DNA from: Opitutales bacterium | GTDB lineage: Bacteria; Verrucomicrobiota; Verrucomicrobiia; Opitutales; Opitutaceae | DNA length: 37,015 nucleotides | Direction: 5' to 3' | Assembly (NCBI GenBank): GCA_021772595.1 | Contig: JAJFLS010000484.1 | Location: 1-37,015, forward strand | The notes under the pieces: generated by a model | Seen by the model: only the letters and a program-made list of their open reading frames with translations | Database searches by the model: none | Told to the model about the DNA's origin: nothing | Part shown: positions 8,916-17,138 of the stretch, piece by piece | How the letters are laid out: each line of letters opens with the position of its first letter | Numbering within the stretch: position 1 is the first letter of the stretch | Position numbers and translations under genes: made by a program

Positions 8916-8936
8916 CGGAATGTCGCAGACATTCCG
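8916..8936. repeat. REP-like hairpin after the DAHP synthase gene
   Basis: A perfect 9-bp stem (CGGAATGTC and GACATTCCG, loop GCA) lies 11 bases past the DAHP synthase stop. No T-tract follows on either strand. The same pattern, CGGAA..GAC-GCA-GTC, recurs at 7671 and 30227, so it belongs to the dispersed hairpin family and may also protect the mRNA 3' end. Confidence 0.55.
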
Positions 8937-8946
8937 CGACGGGGAC

Positions 8947-10011
8947 TTATTGAGCAGTGGCGAAACGGGCGGCCAGGCGATCATAGGCTTTCAGAACGGA
9001 AGCTTCTGTCGTTTCCCAATCGATACAGCCGTCGGTGATGGAGACGCCGTATTGGAGATCTTCCTTAGGCGCGGGAAATTTCTGGTTACCGGCGTGTAGG
9101 TTGCTTTCGACCATCGCTCCGATAATCGAGTCGTCGCCGGCTTCGACCTGGTCAAGAATCGCGCCCAGAACCTCGGGCTGCTTTTCAGGCTGCTTGCTGC
9201 TGTTCCCGTGGCTGCAGTCGATCATGATCGCTTCTTTGAGGGAGGCTTTTTGAAGATCCGCGACGGTTTTGGCGACACTCGCGGGATCGAAGTTGGGTCC
9301 GGAGCTGCCTCCTCGGAGAACGACGTGGCAGTTCTGGTTGCCGGCGGTGGTGACGGCGGAGGCGTATCCGTCGCGGTTGATGCCGAAAAAGGTTTGGATG
9401 CCGCTGGCGGCCTTGATCGCGTTGATGGCGACTTGGCAAGTGCCGTCCATGCCGTTCTTGAAGCCGATGGGCATGGAGAGGCCTGAGGCCATCTGGCGGT
9501 GGGTTTGCGATTCGGTGGTGCGGGCGCCGATGGCGGCCCAGGAAACGAGATCAGCGATGTACTGGGGCGTGATGGGATCGAGAAGCTCTGTCGCGGTCGG
9601 CACGCCGAGATCGACGATGTCGCCCAGAAAGCTGCGGGCGACGCTGAGGCCTTTGGCGATGTTGGCGGAGTTGTCGAGGTCGGGGTCCATGATGAGCCCT
9701 TTCCAGCCGAGGGAAGTGCGGGGCTTTTCAAAGTACACGCGCATGACGAGGCAGATGCGGTCTTTGACGCGTTCGCTAAGCGCGGCTAGGCGTCTGCCGT
9801 ATTCGAGTCCGGCTCCGATGTCATGGATCGAGCAGGGGCCCGCGACGAGCAGGAAGCGCTTGTCGTCGCCAAAGATGATGCGGTGGATCTCTTGTCGGGA
9901 TTGGCTGATGAATTCCGATTGGGCGTCGGTAATGGGAATTTCATCGATCAGGGCGTGCGGCGCGGGAAGCGCGGCGGTACGCGTGACGTTGATGTCGGAG
10001 GTTTTCTTCAC
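8947..10011 (-). CDS. aroG: 3-deoxy-7-phosphoheptulonate synthase (class I DAHP synthase)
   Basis: The 354-residue enzyme condenses phosphoenolpyruvate with erythrose 4-phosphate, the first step of the shikimate pathway. It has the AroF/G/H-type motifs VAGPCSIHD, MRVYFEKPRT and GWKGLIMDPD, LRGG, and DCSHGNSSK near the C-terminus, where metal ligands lie. Length matches the family. The isozyme class (which amino acid inhibits it) cannot be told from the sequence, so the symbol is nominal. The start is GTG. Its 5' leader contains an intrinsic terminator at 10101-10130, which suggests control by attenuation. aroE is found elsewhere in the window. Confidence 0.92.
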   Translation of the reverse strand: MKKTSDINVTRTAALPAPHALIDEIPITDAQSEFISQSRQEIHRIIFGDDKRFLLVAGPCSIHDIGAGLEYGRRLAALSERVKDRICLVMRVYFEKPRTSLGWKGLIMDPDLDNSANIAKGLSVARSFLGDIVDLGVPTATELLDPITPQYIADLVSWAAIGARTTESQTHRQMASGLSMPIGFKNGMDGTCQVAINAIKAASGIQTFFGINRDGYASAVTTAGNQNCHVVLRGGSSGPNFDPASVAKTVADLQKASLKEAIMIDCSHGNSSKQPEKQPEVLGAILDQVEAGDDSIIGAMVESNLHAGNQKFPAPKEDLQYGVSITDGCIDWETTEASVLKAYDRLAARFATAQ

Positions 10012-10091
10012 GGTTGGGATAGTTGGGTGACCGCGGAGCGGATTTCAATTGCGAATTCGCTAAATCGGTTCGAATCGCGGTGGTGAGGGGC

Positions 10092-10130
10092 AAAAAATAA
10101 GGCGGGCAGCCTACCCCTAAGCTGCCCGCC
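10092..10130 (-). terminator. terminator inside the leader of the DAHP synthase gene (candidate attenuator)
   Basis: A 10-bp perfect stem (GGCGGGCAGC and GCTGCCCGCC, 10-base loop) is followed on the minus strand by TTATTTTTTG. No minus-strand gene lies upstream, because ygfZ is divergent. Its natural role is therefore in the aroG leader, about 80 bases before the start. An upstream CCCGCC (10165-10170) could pair with its 5' arm. Confidence 0.65.
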
Positions 10131-10193
10131 ATCTCGTTTTCTTAGTTACCCCAAAATCCCGCTAGGCGGGAAAGTCTTTGTTGTTGACCGAGT

Positions 10194-10221
10194 GAGATAT
10201 GGTTCGTCTGGTGTCTGTCAA
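10194..10221 (-). promoter_or_regulatory. candidate sigma-70 promoter of the DAHP synthase gene
   Basis: A perfect TTGACA -35 box (10216-10221) is followed after 16 bases by TATCTC as a weak -10 box. Transcription from here would cross the leader terminator before reaching aroG. Confidence 0.4.
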
Positions 10222-10268
10222 CCCGTATTGTGAAAATATTTTTAGAGACAGTTGTAAGTCGTTGATAG

Positions 10269-11186
10269 ATGGCCTCTTCCAGTGCATATTTCTTTTCTCC
10301 CGAAGGGGAGCTTTTTGTTGAAGGCGAGGATGCAGCGGTTTTCTTGCAGGGCCAGTTCTCCAATAATCTCCGAATTGCCGACGGCGCGGTCGCGTATGGG
10401 CTGTGGTTGAGCTCGAAGGGAAAAGTCCTGGCGGACAGCTTTGTGTTGAAACAGTCCGAGGAGAGTTTTTTGGCGATTAGCTATTTTTGCGAGACGACGA
10501 TTTTGCAGGAGAATTTGGAAAGCCGGATCATCATGGACGAGGTGGAGACGCGGCCGCCGGCAACCGAGTTTCGCGGCGCATCTCTTTGGGGCGATGCGAT
10601 TGGGCTGGCGAGGGAAGCGCTGAATTTGGAAGAAGTAGAAGAAGGCGCGTTTGCGTTCAAAGACGGCGTATACGCTTTCTGGGGACGGAGAGGATCCGAG
10701 CCTAACTTGGAGATAGTCTCGAGCAACGCGGCCGCTATGGATGGGCTGCTTGAGGCGATTGAAGGAGCGGAGATCCGTATCTTGGATACGTTTGAAATCG
10801 AGTTGATGGCGCTGCGTTCGGGGAACTACGAAGTTTCGAAAGACATTCTGCCAAGCGATCTTCCGCAAGAAGTTGGACTGGGCGATATCGCGGTGTCGTA
10901 TAATAAAGGCTGCTACATCGGACAGGAGGTGATGGCTCGGTTGAAGGCGATGGGTCAGTCGCGGCGTTCTCTGGAATGGGTTTCGGTTTCGCGGGATCCG
11001 TCTGGCGTCGGGCCGTGGGTTTTGAGAGATGGAGCGGGCAAGCGAGCGGGCGAATTGAGAAGGACGATTCTAGGGGAAGGCGCTGAGCGAGTGGGCTCGG
11101 CGATGCTCAAGAAGGCGAACCTCGACGACACTTTCACGGTAGAAAGTCAGCCAGAAATTAGAGTGTCGCGGATTGTTAAGGACTGA
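10269..11186 (+). CDS. ygfZ: YgfZ/GcvT-domain folate-binding protein
   Basis: The 305-residue protein belongs to the YgfZ (IBA57-like) family, which uses tetrahydrofolate in the assembly or repair of iron-sulfur clusters. The hallmark KGCYIGQEV occurs near residue 215, with the family's Cys. The N-terminal half has the aminomethyltransferase-like pattern FLQGQFSNN. The ATG at 10269 has no obvious Shine-Dalgarno. It is divergent from aroG and followed 5 bases later by a small gene that is probably co-transcribed. Confidence 0.88.
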   Translation: MASSSAYFFSPEGELFVEGEDAAVFLQGQFSNNLRIADGAVAYGLWLSSKGKVLADSFVLKQSEESFLAISYFCETTILQENLESRIIMDEVETRPPATEFRGASLWGDAIGLAREALNLEEVEEGAFAFKDGVYAFWGRRGSEPNLEIVSSNAAAMDGLLEAIEGAEIRILDTFEIELMALRSGNYEVSKDILPSDLPQEVGLGDIAVSYNKGCYIGQEVMARLKAMGQSRRSLEWVSVSRDPSGVGPWVLRDGAGKRAGELRRTILGEGAERVGSAMLKKANLDDTFTVESQPEIRVSRIVKD

Positions 11187-11191
11187 ATTGC

Positions 11192-11443
11192 ATGAACCCG
11201 GAAGACGAGTTGCGACAGATTACGGATCTTTGCGAGAAGCTTGGATCGCCTCGGGATCAGGCGGAAACGATGGCCCAGCAGCTTGTCAAGCGGGCGGATC
11301 AACTGGTCGAGGAGCGAGGTTTGGATCGAATTGAGGCGATGCAGCGCCTTTTGGAACTGGTCGTTTCCGGCCGCCAAGGCGTGACTCCGCCGGAGTTTAG
11401 CGGGGAAAGGACGGGAAAATCCGACACGAGCGACGAAATTTGA
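11192..11443 (+). CDS. small hypothetical protein downstream of ygfZ
   Basis: The 83-residue protein is mostly helical and charged, with a repeated pattern of Leu and Ala spacing that fits a helical hairpin (residues 5-60), and a disordered polar tail. I do not recognise the family. It begins five bases after the ygfZ stop with AAGGA about 10 bases ahead, so it is likely expressed with ygfZ. Confidence 0.65.
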   Translation: MNPEDELRQITDLCEKLGSPRDQAETMAQQLVKRADQLVEERGLDRIEAMQRLLELVVSGRQGVTPPEFSGERTGKSDTSDEI

Positions 11444-11551
11444 GTGAATGCAAACAATTCGTTTGACGCAGGTGTTTAAGATTATTCGATTCAACCGGTT
11501 TTCTCACCTGGGAAATTCTAAACAATAAAAAATAATTATTACTATTCACAT

Positions 11552-11866
11552 ATGAATAAAGCCGAACTCGTCGCAGAAATTCAAAACAACCTTGATGGCT
11601 CTTCCAAAGCGGAAGCCGAAAAAGCATTGAGCGCAGTATTGAGCTCAATCAAGACCGCCGTAAAGAAGGCAGGCAAAGAAGTGAAAATTAGCGATAAAGA
11701 CGCTAAGGACGCGGTAGCGATACAGCTCGTCGGCTTCGGCAGTTTTTCGGTAACTCGCCGCAACGCGCGTACCGGCATCAATCCGCTAACGAAGGCTCCT
11801 TTGAAGATCAAGGCGAGCAAGGCGGTAAAGTTCAAGGTCGGCGCTGGTCTTAAGGAACAGCTCTAG
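11552..11866 (+). CDS. HU-family DNA-binding protein
   Basis: The 104-residue nucleoid protein has the HU/IHF fold: an N-terminal helical dimerisation region (MNKAELVAEIQ), the VGFGSF turn and the DNA-intercalating arm with ARTGINPLTK. It bends and compacts DNA as a dimer. It is about 14 residues longer than typical HU because of a Lys- and Asp-rich insertion before VGFGSF (around residues 40-55). The gene stands alone between an AT-rich upstream region and a strong terminator at 11894. Confidence 0.92.
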   Translation: MNKAELVAEIQNNLDGSSKAEAEKALSAVLSSIKTAVKKAGKEVKISDKDAKDAVAIQLVGFGSFSVTRRNARTGINPLTKAPLKIKASKAVKFKVGAGLKEQL

Positions 11867-11893
11867 TCCGTTTAGCTTTTATCGAATTTATTG

Positions 11894-11930
11894 ATCCTGC
11901 AGCTTTACGGCTGCGGGATTTTTCGTTTTA
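11894..11930 (+). terminator. rho-independent terminator of the HU gene
   Basis: A 10-bp stem with one G-T pair (ATCCTGCAGC and GCTGCGGGAT, loop TTTACG) is followed by TTTTCGTTTT. It ends about 12 bases before the galK start, so galK must have its own start signal at or after the hairpin. Confidence 0.85.
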
Positions 11931-11941
11931 AGATTCCTGCA

Positions 11942-13123
11942 ATGTCCATGATCAACGAACTTAAGAGCCGCTTTCGCGAGAGTTATGGAGCGAATCCCAG
12001 TGTGATAACTATCGCGCCGGGGCGAGTGGAAGTGATCGGAAACCACACCGACTACAATCAAGGTCCGGTGATCGGCGCGGCGATCGATAGAAGCGTCATG
12101 GTGGCGTTGCGACGTACGGAAGAGCCCATCTTCAAATTTTCTAGCGCAGGATCAGCCGTCGTGAAGATTGCCGATCCAGTCAAGCCGCAGAATGGTCAGG
12201 CGTCGTGGATCAATTATCCTTTGGGCGTATACAATGCATTGATACGAAGAGGATTGGAGCCAGAGGGTGGATTTGAGATGTCCGTGGAGTCGGATGTTCC
12301 TTCCGGCGCGGGCCTAAGCAGCAGCGCGGCGCTGGAGTTGGCAGCGGGAAAGGCGATGAGCGAGGCGTACGGGGTTGGATTGGATTCGTACAATCTTGCG
12401 CTCGCGAGTCGCGAAGCGGAGAACGAGTTCGTCGGAGTGCCGTGCGGAATTCTGGACCAGGGAGTTTCGGCCTTCGGGAAAGCGGGGCATCTGGTGTACA
12501 TCGATTGTCGGGATTTTGAGTTTTCGACGATTCCGATCGGAGACGAATTCAGCATTTGGATTTTCAATACGCATAAGAAGCACTCTTTGCTAGAGTCGAT
12601 GTATTCGAAGCGGCATGAGGAATGCCACGAAGCGGTCGCGCAATTGAAGGCTGCCGGGCTCGACATTACTTGCTTGGCGGATGTGTCTCCCGAGCAGTTC
12701 GAAGAGCGCAAATCAGCTCTAGATTCGGTTGTATCCAAGCGGGCGGAGCATGTGATCTACGAGATCGATCGTGTCAAACGGGTTCAGGAATATCTCAAGA
12801 ACGGTGAGTCGGCGGCGGTTGGCAAGTTGTTGTTCGCTTCGCACGCCAGCTCGAGAGACCAGTTTGGAAATAGCGTGGAAGAATTGGACTATTTGGTGAA
12901 GATCCTGGAATCGTTGCCGGAGGTTATTGGGGCTCGCTTGACGGGTGGCGGATTTGGCGGCGCGGTGATGGCGTTGGCTGGCGAGGCGTTTACCGCGTCC
13001 TACGCAGAGTCTGTCGCTTCCGCGTATCGAGGAATGTTTGGAGAAGCTCCGGAAGTGATAGAGTGTCACATTGCCGATGGCGTTCGGGTTCTCGAAAGCC
13101 GGTTGGGAGCTCCGTCTTATTGA
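11942..13123 (+). CDS. galK: galactokinase
   Basis: The 393-residue GHMP kinase phosphorylates galactose at C1 in the Leloir pathway. The sugar-binding signature is APGRVEVIGNHTDYNQG, near residue 28. The ATP loop is PSGAGLSSSAALE, near 123, and the C-terminal GHMP motif is TGGGFGGAVMAL. The open frame reaches back to a TTG at 11891, but that would overlap the HU terminator, so the ATG at 11942 (or the one at 11948) is the start. No other Leloir gene is adjacent. It converges with the prepilin peptidase gene, overlapping by 7 bases. Confidence 0.93.
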   Translation: MSMINELKSRFRESYGANPSVITIAPGRVEVIGNHTDYNQGPVIGAAIDRSVMVALRRTEEPIFKFSSAGSAVVKIADPVKPQNGQASWINYPLGVYNALIRRGLEPEGGFEMSVESDVPSGAGLSSSAALELAAGKAMSEAYGVGLDSYNLALASREAENEFVGVPCGILDQGVSAFGKAGHLVYIDCRDFEFSTIPIGDEFSIWIFNTHKKHSLLESMYSKRHEECHEAVAQLKAAGLDITCLADVSPEQFEERKSALDSVVSKRAEHVIYEIDRVKRVQEYLKNGESAAVGKLLFASHASSRDQFGNSVEELDYLVKILESLPEVIGARLTGGGFGGAVMALAGEAFTASYAESVASAYRGMFGEAPEVIECHIADGVRVLESRLGAPSY

Positions 13124-14013
13124 GCTAATCTTTGGATGAGCTCGAAGTACTGATCGACCTCTTTCTCTAATAGTAGCAGGTAGACGAGCGCGCCGGCGAC
13201 GAGCATTGGACCGAAAGGCATTTGTTTCCCCACTATTCGATCGTCCTCATCGGATCCCTTTTTGGCCCGCAAGGACGGGACGGTCGCTTTTGCGATTAGC
13301 CAAAGAATGAATCCCAGCGTTCCGATCACGGCTCCTCCGAACAGGGCGAAAACAGCGCCTTCCCAGCCGGCGAAAGCACCGATGCCGCCGAGCAATTTAA
13401 CGTCTCCGAATCCCATGGCTTCCTTGCGTAGGATCGTTTCGGCTGCGAGCGCGATCCAGAGAATGAGTCCTGAACCGATCATGATCCCGATGAGCGATTC
13501 GAAAAGCCCTTTAGTTCCCGCGACGAGCGAATTCGGCTCCACGATGCCGTGCAAGGAGGGAACGAATACGGAAAGAACGACGCCCGAGAGAGCGGCTCCG
13601 TAAGAGAATCGATCGGGGATCTCCATGTGATCGAAATCGATAAAGGCGGCGCTGATCATCAGGGGAATGAAGACAAGAAGGCAGGCCGCTTTGGCGTGAG
13701 GATGCTGGAGCCAAGCCGCGAGGAAGAGGCAGGCCGTCAGCAATTCGACAAAAGGATAGCGGATGCTGTAGGGAGCATTGCAGCATCTGGCTTTGCCACG
13801 CAGGATGAACCAGCTGAGGATGGGGATGTTGTCGAACCACTTTATGGGGGCGCCGCACGCGCAGGTGGATCCTGGAAAGGCGATGGATTTCTTGGCAGGT
13901 ATTCGATAAATGCACACGTTAAGAAAACTCCCGATCAACGCTCCGAGGATAAAGATGGCGGCGGAGAAGAAAGCGGGGAATTCCTGATCGAGGGCGTTGA
14001 GTTCGGATAACAT
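13117..14013 (-). CDS. prepilin peptidase (type IV leader peptidase, A24 family)
   Basis: The 298-residue inner-membrane aspartic protease cuts prepilin leader peptides and N-methylates the new end. The first helix is followed by the GSFLNVCIYRIP motif and a cytosolic loop with four cysteines. The protease motif GFGDVKLLGG (GxGD) lies near residue 200, with the first catalytic Asp expected in IDFDHMEIPDR. About eight membrane helices are visible. The cysteine loop is unusual, as CxC and CC rather than two CxxC pairs. It precedes nothing related to pili here and lies 28 bases downstream of aroE in a three-gene minus-strand run. Confidence 0.9.
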   Translation of the reverse strand: MLSELNALDQEFPAFFSAAIFILGALIGSFLNVCIYRIPAKKSIAFPGSTCACGAPIKWFDNIPILSWFILRGKARCCNAPYSIRYPFVELLTACLFLAAWLQHPHAKAACLLVFIPLMISAAFIDFDHMEIPDRFSYGAALSGVVLSVFVPSLHGIVEPNSLVAGTKGLFESLIGIMIGSGLILWIALAAETILRKEAMGFGDVKLLGGIGAFAGWEGAVFALFGGAVIGTLGFILWLIAKATVPSLRAKKGSDEDDRIVGKQMPFGPMLVAGALVYLLLLEKEVDQYFELIQRLAQ

Positions 14014-14041
14014 CTGAATGAACGTTGGTTGTTTGGGCAGA

Positions 14042-14962
14042 TTAGGCGATAGCGAGTTTCGCGGCTTGGTTCATCGTATCGGGATTTACAGGACGGTCGG
14101 ACCAAATCTCAAGAGCCCGCACGCCTTGGTAGACTAGCATGGACAGGCCATTGGCGGCTCGCCCTCCTTGAGAAACGACTCTGTCCATGAGTTTCGTTTG
14201 AGAGGGGTTGTAAATCATGTCGTAGAGAGCAACGGGAGTTGAAAGCGCGCTTTCAGGGAGCGGGAGGGGATCGTCCGCTTTCAGCCCGAGCGAGGTGGCG
14301 TTTATCAAAAGAGCGTCTTCCGGCAGTTCGAGAGACGGATCATTGGGAGCCTTGCCAGAGAGGGAAATGGATCGTTCGGTCGCGATGGGTCGCAACGAGT
14401 CGACCAGTTTTGAAAGGCGCTCGGGATTGCGATTGATAATGGTCAGGGACCGGCAATCGCTCCGAAGAGCTTGAACCGCGGCGGCTCGACCGGCTCCGCC
14501 AGCGCCGAGAATGGTAATTTCTCTTCCCGCAAGTTCACATTGAAGATCCGTTAGGATGCCTTGGGCGAGCCCGTAGCCATCGGTGTTGAAGCCTTCGTAT
14601 CCAGTTTCCAATCGCTTCAAGGTGTTGACGGCCCCGATCTCTTGCGCGGCAGGGTCGACTTTCGGCAGGGCGCTCAGCGCGATCTCTTTGTGAGGCACGG
14701 TGAGGTTTAGTCCGAAGAATCCTTTTTCATGGAAAACCGGGAGCGCTTCAAGCAAGTCCTCTGGCTTTACTTCGAATCGAAAGTATCTCCAATCTGAGAA
14801 GCGTGGATCTTCGCGAGCGAGCTCCGCGATGGCTGCGTTATGCATCGCCGGGCTGATGGAATGGCGGACGGGGAAGCCCAAGACAGCGAGGCTGCGGCCG
14901 TCGAAACGCCAGTTCGCGAGATCTTCCAGAGTGTAGGTCTCTTCGGAATTGTAAGGTTCCAT
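14042..14962 (-). CDS. aroE: shikimate dehydrogenase
   Basis: The 306-residue enzyme reduces 3-dehydroshikimate with NADPH in aromatic biosynthesis. The substrate motif is HSISPAMHNAAI near residue 34 and the catalytic Lys is in TVPHKEIALSAL near 90. GAVNTL and NTDGYG follow, the NADP site is GAGGAGRAAAV near 155, and the C-terminal QG motif is MLVYQGVRAL. Length is slightly above the usual 270-290. It sits between the SirB1-like gene (55 bases upstream) and the prepilin peptidase gene (28 bases downstream) and is probably co-transcribed with both. Confidence 0.93.
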   Translation of the reverse strand: MEPYNSEETYTLEDLANWRFDGRSLAVLGFPVRHSISPAMHNAAIAELAREDPRFSDWRYFRFEVKPEDLLEALPVFHEKGFFGLNLTVPHKEIALSALPKVDPAAQEIGAVNTLKRLETGYEGFNTDGYGLAQGILTDLQCELAGREITILGAGGAGRAAAVQALRSDCRSLTIINRNPERLSKLVDSLRPIATERSISLSGKAPNDPSLELPEDALLINATSLGLKADDPLPLPESALSTPVALYDMIYNPSQTKLMDRVVSQGGRAANGLSMLVYQGVRALEIWSDRPVNPDTMNQAAKLAIA

Positions 14963-15017
14963 GCCGGAGGGAGCGAACTAGAATGCCGCGCTCTGGGCGA
15001 GAAAATTATCCGGCTCC

Positions 15018-15881
15018 TTAAACGCGCTTTTTGTAGGCGTCTTCGAACTCCTGGAGAAAGCTCTGAAACAGGTTCGCCATGCCGTTATGGTCTGAACGCG
15101 TGTAATGGTCGACCAAGTTGCGGCAAATGCGCGAAAGGGTTTCCCGAGACGAAGATGGGGCGAGGTGGCTCAGGTTGGGCTCCATGCAATTAGCCTCGAC
15201 GCGCTTGAGCATTTGCCCGGCAGTCAGAATCCGGCCGTGATCGAAGGAATCGACGTAGAACGGAACGGACTCCTCGAAGCATCCGATGACAAAATGCCCG
15301 GGAGCGCTGATGGGTTCGAGCGCCGCTCCAAGTCTTTCCGCGACAAGCAAGTAGAGCGCTGACAAGGAGATTGGCAGTCCTTTGCGTGTTTGGAGAACTC
15401 GGTTTATGAAACTGTTTTCGGGATCGGTGTAGTTCTCCGTGTTGCCCCGAAAGCCGAGCTCGTGAAAGAGGACGCGATTGATCACCAGGCATTGATCTCG
15501 CGTGCTGGCTGGCCGGACGATTAGTTCTTTGCAGCGGGCGGCGATCTGGTCGAGCTCGCTACAGATGCTCCCGATATCGATGGTCGGGTAAGCGACGCGA
15601 CTGATCATGATCCACCCGGATTCGAGCTCGTAGTTCATCGAGCGTATGAAGGTTCTGAATTCCTCGGACGGGTTCGCGTTTTGCAGTTCGGATAAGTAGG
15701 TGCTCGCATGCCATCCGAGCAAACGGTTGGGGCCTTCGACTGCATCCTTGAGCAGTTCCAGGCCAGTGCTTCCTAGACTGTCGAAAGCCTTGAGCAGTTC
15801 CTTTCGGACGACGGGGCTGGGGTCGTCGAGTAGATTTAAAAGAGCATCCTTATCGAGTGTCGTCAACCGGTCGTCTTGCAC
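15018..15881 (-). CDS. SirB1-family transglutaminase-like protein
   Basis: The protein has a short helical HEAT-like N-terminal region (LLDDPSPVVRKELLKAFDSLG) and then a transglutaminase-like domain of the SirB1 type. The latter shows LFHELGFRGNTENYTDPENSFINRVLQTRKGLPISLSA (starting around residue 155), the pattern ISAPGHFVIG, and a C-terminal helical region. The family is widespread and its biochemical role is not settled; the usual catalytic Cys is not obvious here. The frame is open to a TTG at 16022, but the GTG at 15881 gives a more typical start and leaves room for a promoter. The start is uncertain. Confidence 0.78.
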   Translation of the reverse strand: MQDDRLTTLDKDALLNLLDDPSPVVRKELLKAFDSLGSTGLELLKDAVEGPNRLLGWHASTYLSELQNANPSEEFRTFIRSMNYELESGWIMISRVAYPTIDIGSICSELDQIAARCKELIVRPASTRDQCLVINRVLFHELGFRGNTENYTDPENSFINRVLQTRKGLPISLSALYLLVAERLGAALEPISAPGHFVIGCFEESVPFYVDSFDHGRILTAGQMLKRVEANCMEPNLSHLAPSSSRETLSRICRNLVDHYTRSDHNGMANLFQSFLQEFEDAYKKRV

Positions 15882-16022
15882 GTATCTAACGGTGCAGAAT
15901 CTTTGTGGAATCGCAATAGTGAATACGTTATAAATGTTTGAAACGCTGGCGCATTTCGGTAGCGGATCAATAAGTTCAAGTTGGCGATTCCGGAGCGAAA
16001 ACCGTGGGAAATAGGTAGGCAA

Positions 16023-16287
16023 TAGGGTCGTTTGAATCCACTAGGTTTGATAGCTCACATCGCTGTGGACCGTGCCCTTTAAGGGCTGTTTTTTGGTCGG
16101 ATTTGCCTGACTGTGAAGCATTTCTACGATTTGCCTGTAAGCGTTTGAATATCAGTTTCTTGAAGGGCGACGAAGTATAAAAACAACGAAAAAAAATGAG
16201 GATGAGATTAAGGTTCGGGCCAATCTGTCGATTGCGATTTCAGGGTGAATTCTACACCCAGAAGAATGGAATCAAAATGAACCGAGC
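16023..16287. other. intergenic region without a gene
   Basis: It contains a small palindrome, GCCCTTTAAGGGC, followed by TGTTTTTTGG near 16073-16096 that could form a weak terminator on the plus strand, though no plus-strand gene feeds it. An AT-rich stretch with a run of A lies near 16180-16196. Nothing else was recognised. Confidence 0.4.
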
Positions 16288-16503
16288 ATGGAACCGCTCT
16301 ATCCACAGAATATAGTTGAACGTACGTTTCCCTTTTATCGCGAGCAGCGAGAAAAGGCGGAAAAGGAATTGATCGTGCGCTCGACCCACGAGGATGCTTC
16401 AGCTGATCCTTCGGGAGAAGATTCGGAGGAAGATGAAATGCTGTATTTCGAAATTCCTTACGAAGGTGGGCCCGCAGGCCGGCACCTAAACACGCTCGCT
16501 TGA
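16288..16503 (+). CDS. small acidic hypothetical protein
   Basis: The 71-residue frame encodes a very acidic protein (an Asp/Glu-rich stretch at residues 34-55) starting MEPLYPQN. No family was recognised. The start is an ATG with no clear Shine-Dalgarno. The end overlaps the 3' end of the convergent response-regulator gene by 18 bases. It may be real, since the composition is protein-like, but a chance frame cannot be excluded. Confidence 0.4.
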   Translation: MEPLYPQNIVERTFPFYREQREKAEKELIVRSTHEDASADPSGEDSEEDEMLYFEIPYEGGPAGRHLNTLA

Positions 16504-16899
16504 GAGATTCGCTCTCTTCTTGCGCAGGACGCCTTCGGTGATCGTTCGAATCATATCGGCCGAATTGAAAGGCTTGATGATGATCCCATCCACAGGTCTG
16601 CCGCCTAAACGGTCGATGATTTCATCGCCATGGCATCCGCTCATTAGAAAAATGGCGGGATCCGAGTTGATCGCGACGATTTCGTCGTAGAGGTCCTCTC
16701 CCCGAGTGTTCTCTAGATTCAGATCGAGAACTACTCCTTGAACGGATCCGCTATCCTGGTGCAGATAGCTGATCGTATCTTCGGCGTTGGATAAGCAGAC
16801 TGTCTCGAACCCTGCCGACTCCAAAATGATCTCCATCAGGATCCGTAGACTTTCGTCGTCGTCCACTACTAAAAACGTGCCTAAGTTCGATCCTCCCAT
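16486..16899 (-). CDS. stand-alone response regulator receiver domain
   Basis: About 137 residues form a single CheY-like domain. The acidic pocket is VVDDDE near residue 12, the phospho-acceptor is the Asp of VVLDLNLEN at 59, the Ser of FLMSG is near 84, and the Lys of IIIKPF is near 107. There is no output domain. It therefore probably acts by protein contact, as CheY or Spo0F do. The ATG at 16899 is preferred over an upstream start in the same frame at 16941, because the latter adds a non-conserved extension. No histidine kinase is adjacent. Confidence 0.85.
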   Translation of the reverse strand: MGGSNLGTFLVVDDDESLRILMEIILESAGFETVCLSNAEDTISYLHQDSGSVQGVVLDLNLENTRGEDLYDEIVAINSDPAIFLMSGCHGDEIIDRLGGRPVDGIIIKPFNSADMIRTITEGVLRKKRANLSSERV

Positions 16900-17138
16900 A
16901 TAAATTAACAAGAAGTTTACGTATCTATATGAAGATTGCAACGGGAAAATCAGCTTCGTTCCACGGCCGTATTTCGCTTTTTGGGAGGATAAAAAACCTG
17001 GCTTGGGTCACCTGGATCTGAAGGGAGTTGTCGCCGATATGCTAATACGAATCAAAGACTTGAGGCAACTTTTGCGGTAACTAGATTTCGTGGCTATTTT
17101 GGCTTTGCTTCCCTCGGCGGCGAGAGTTCTATTGGGCC

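Noticed and set aside
11891..11941. N-terminal extension of galactokinase
   Set aside because: It would be encoded by the HU terminator and lacks family similarity; the ATG at 11942 fits.
16069..16100. Palindrome with T-run as a terminator
   Set aside because: The stem is short and no plus-strand gene ends before it.
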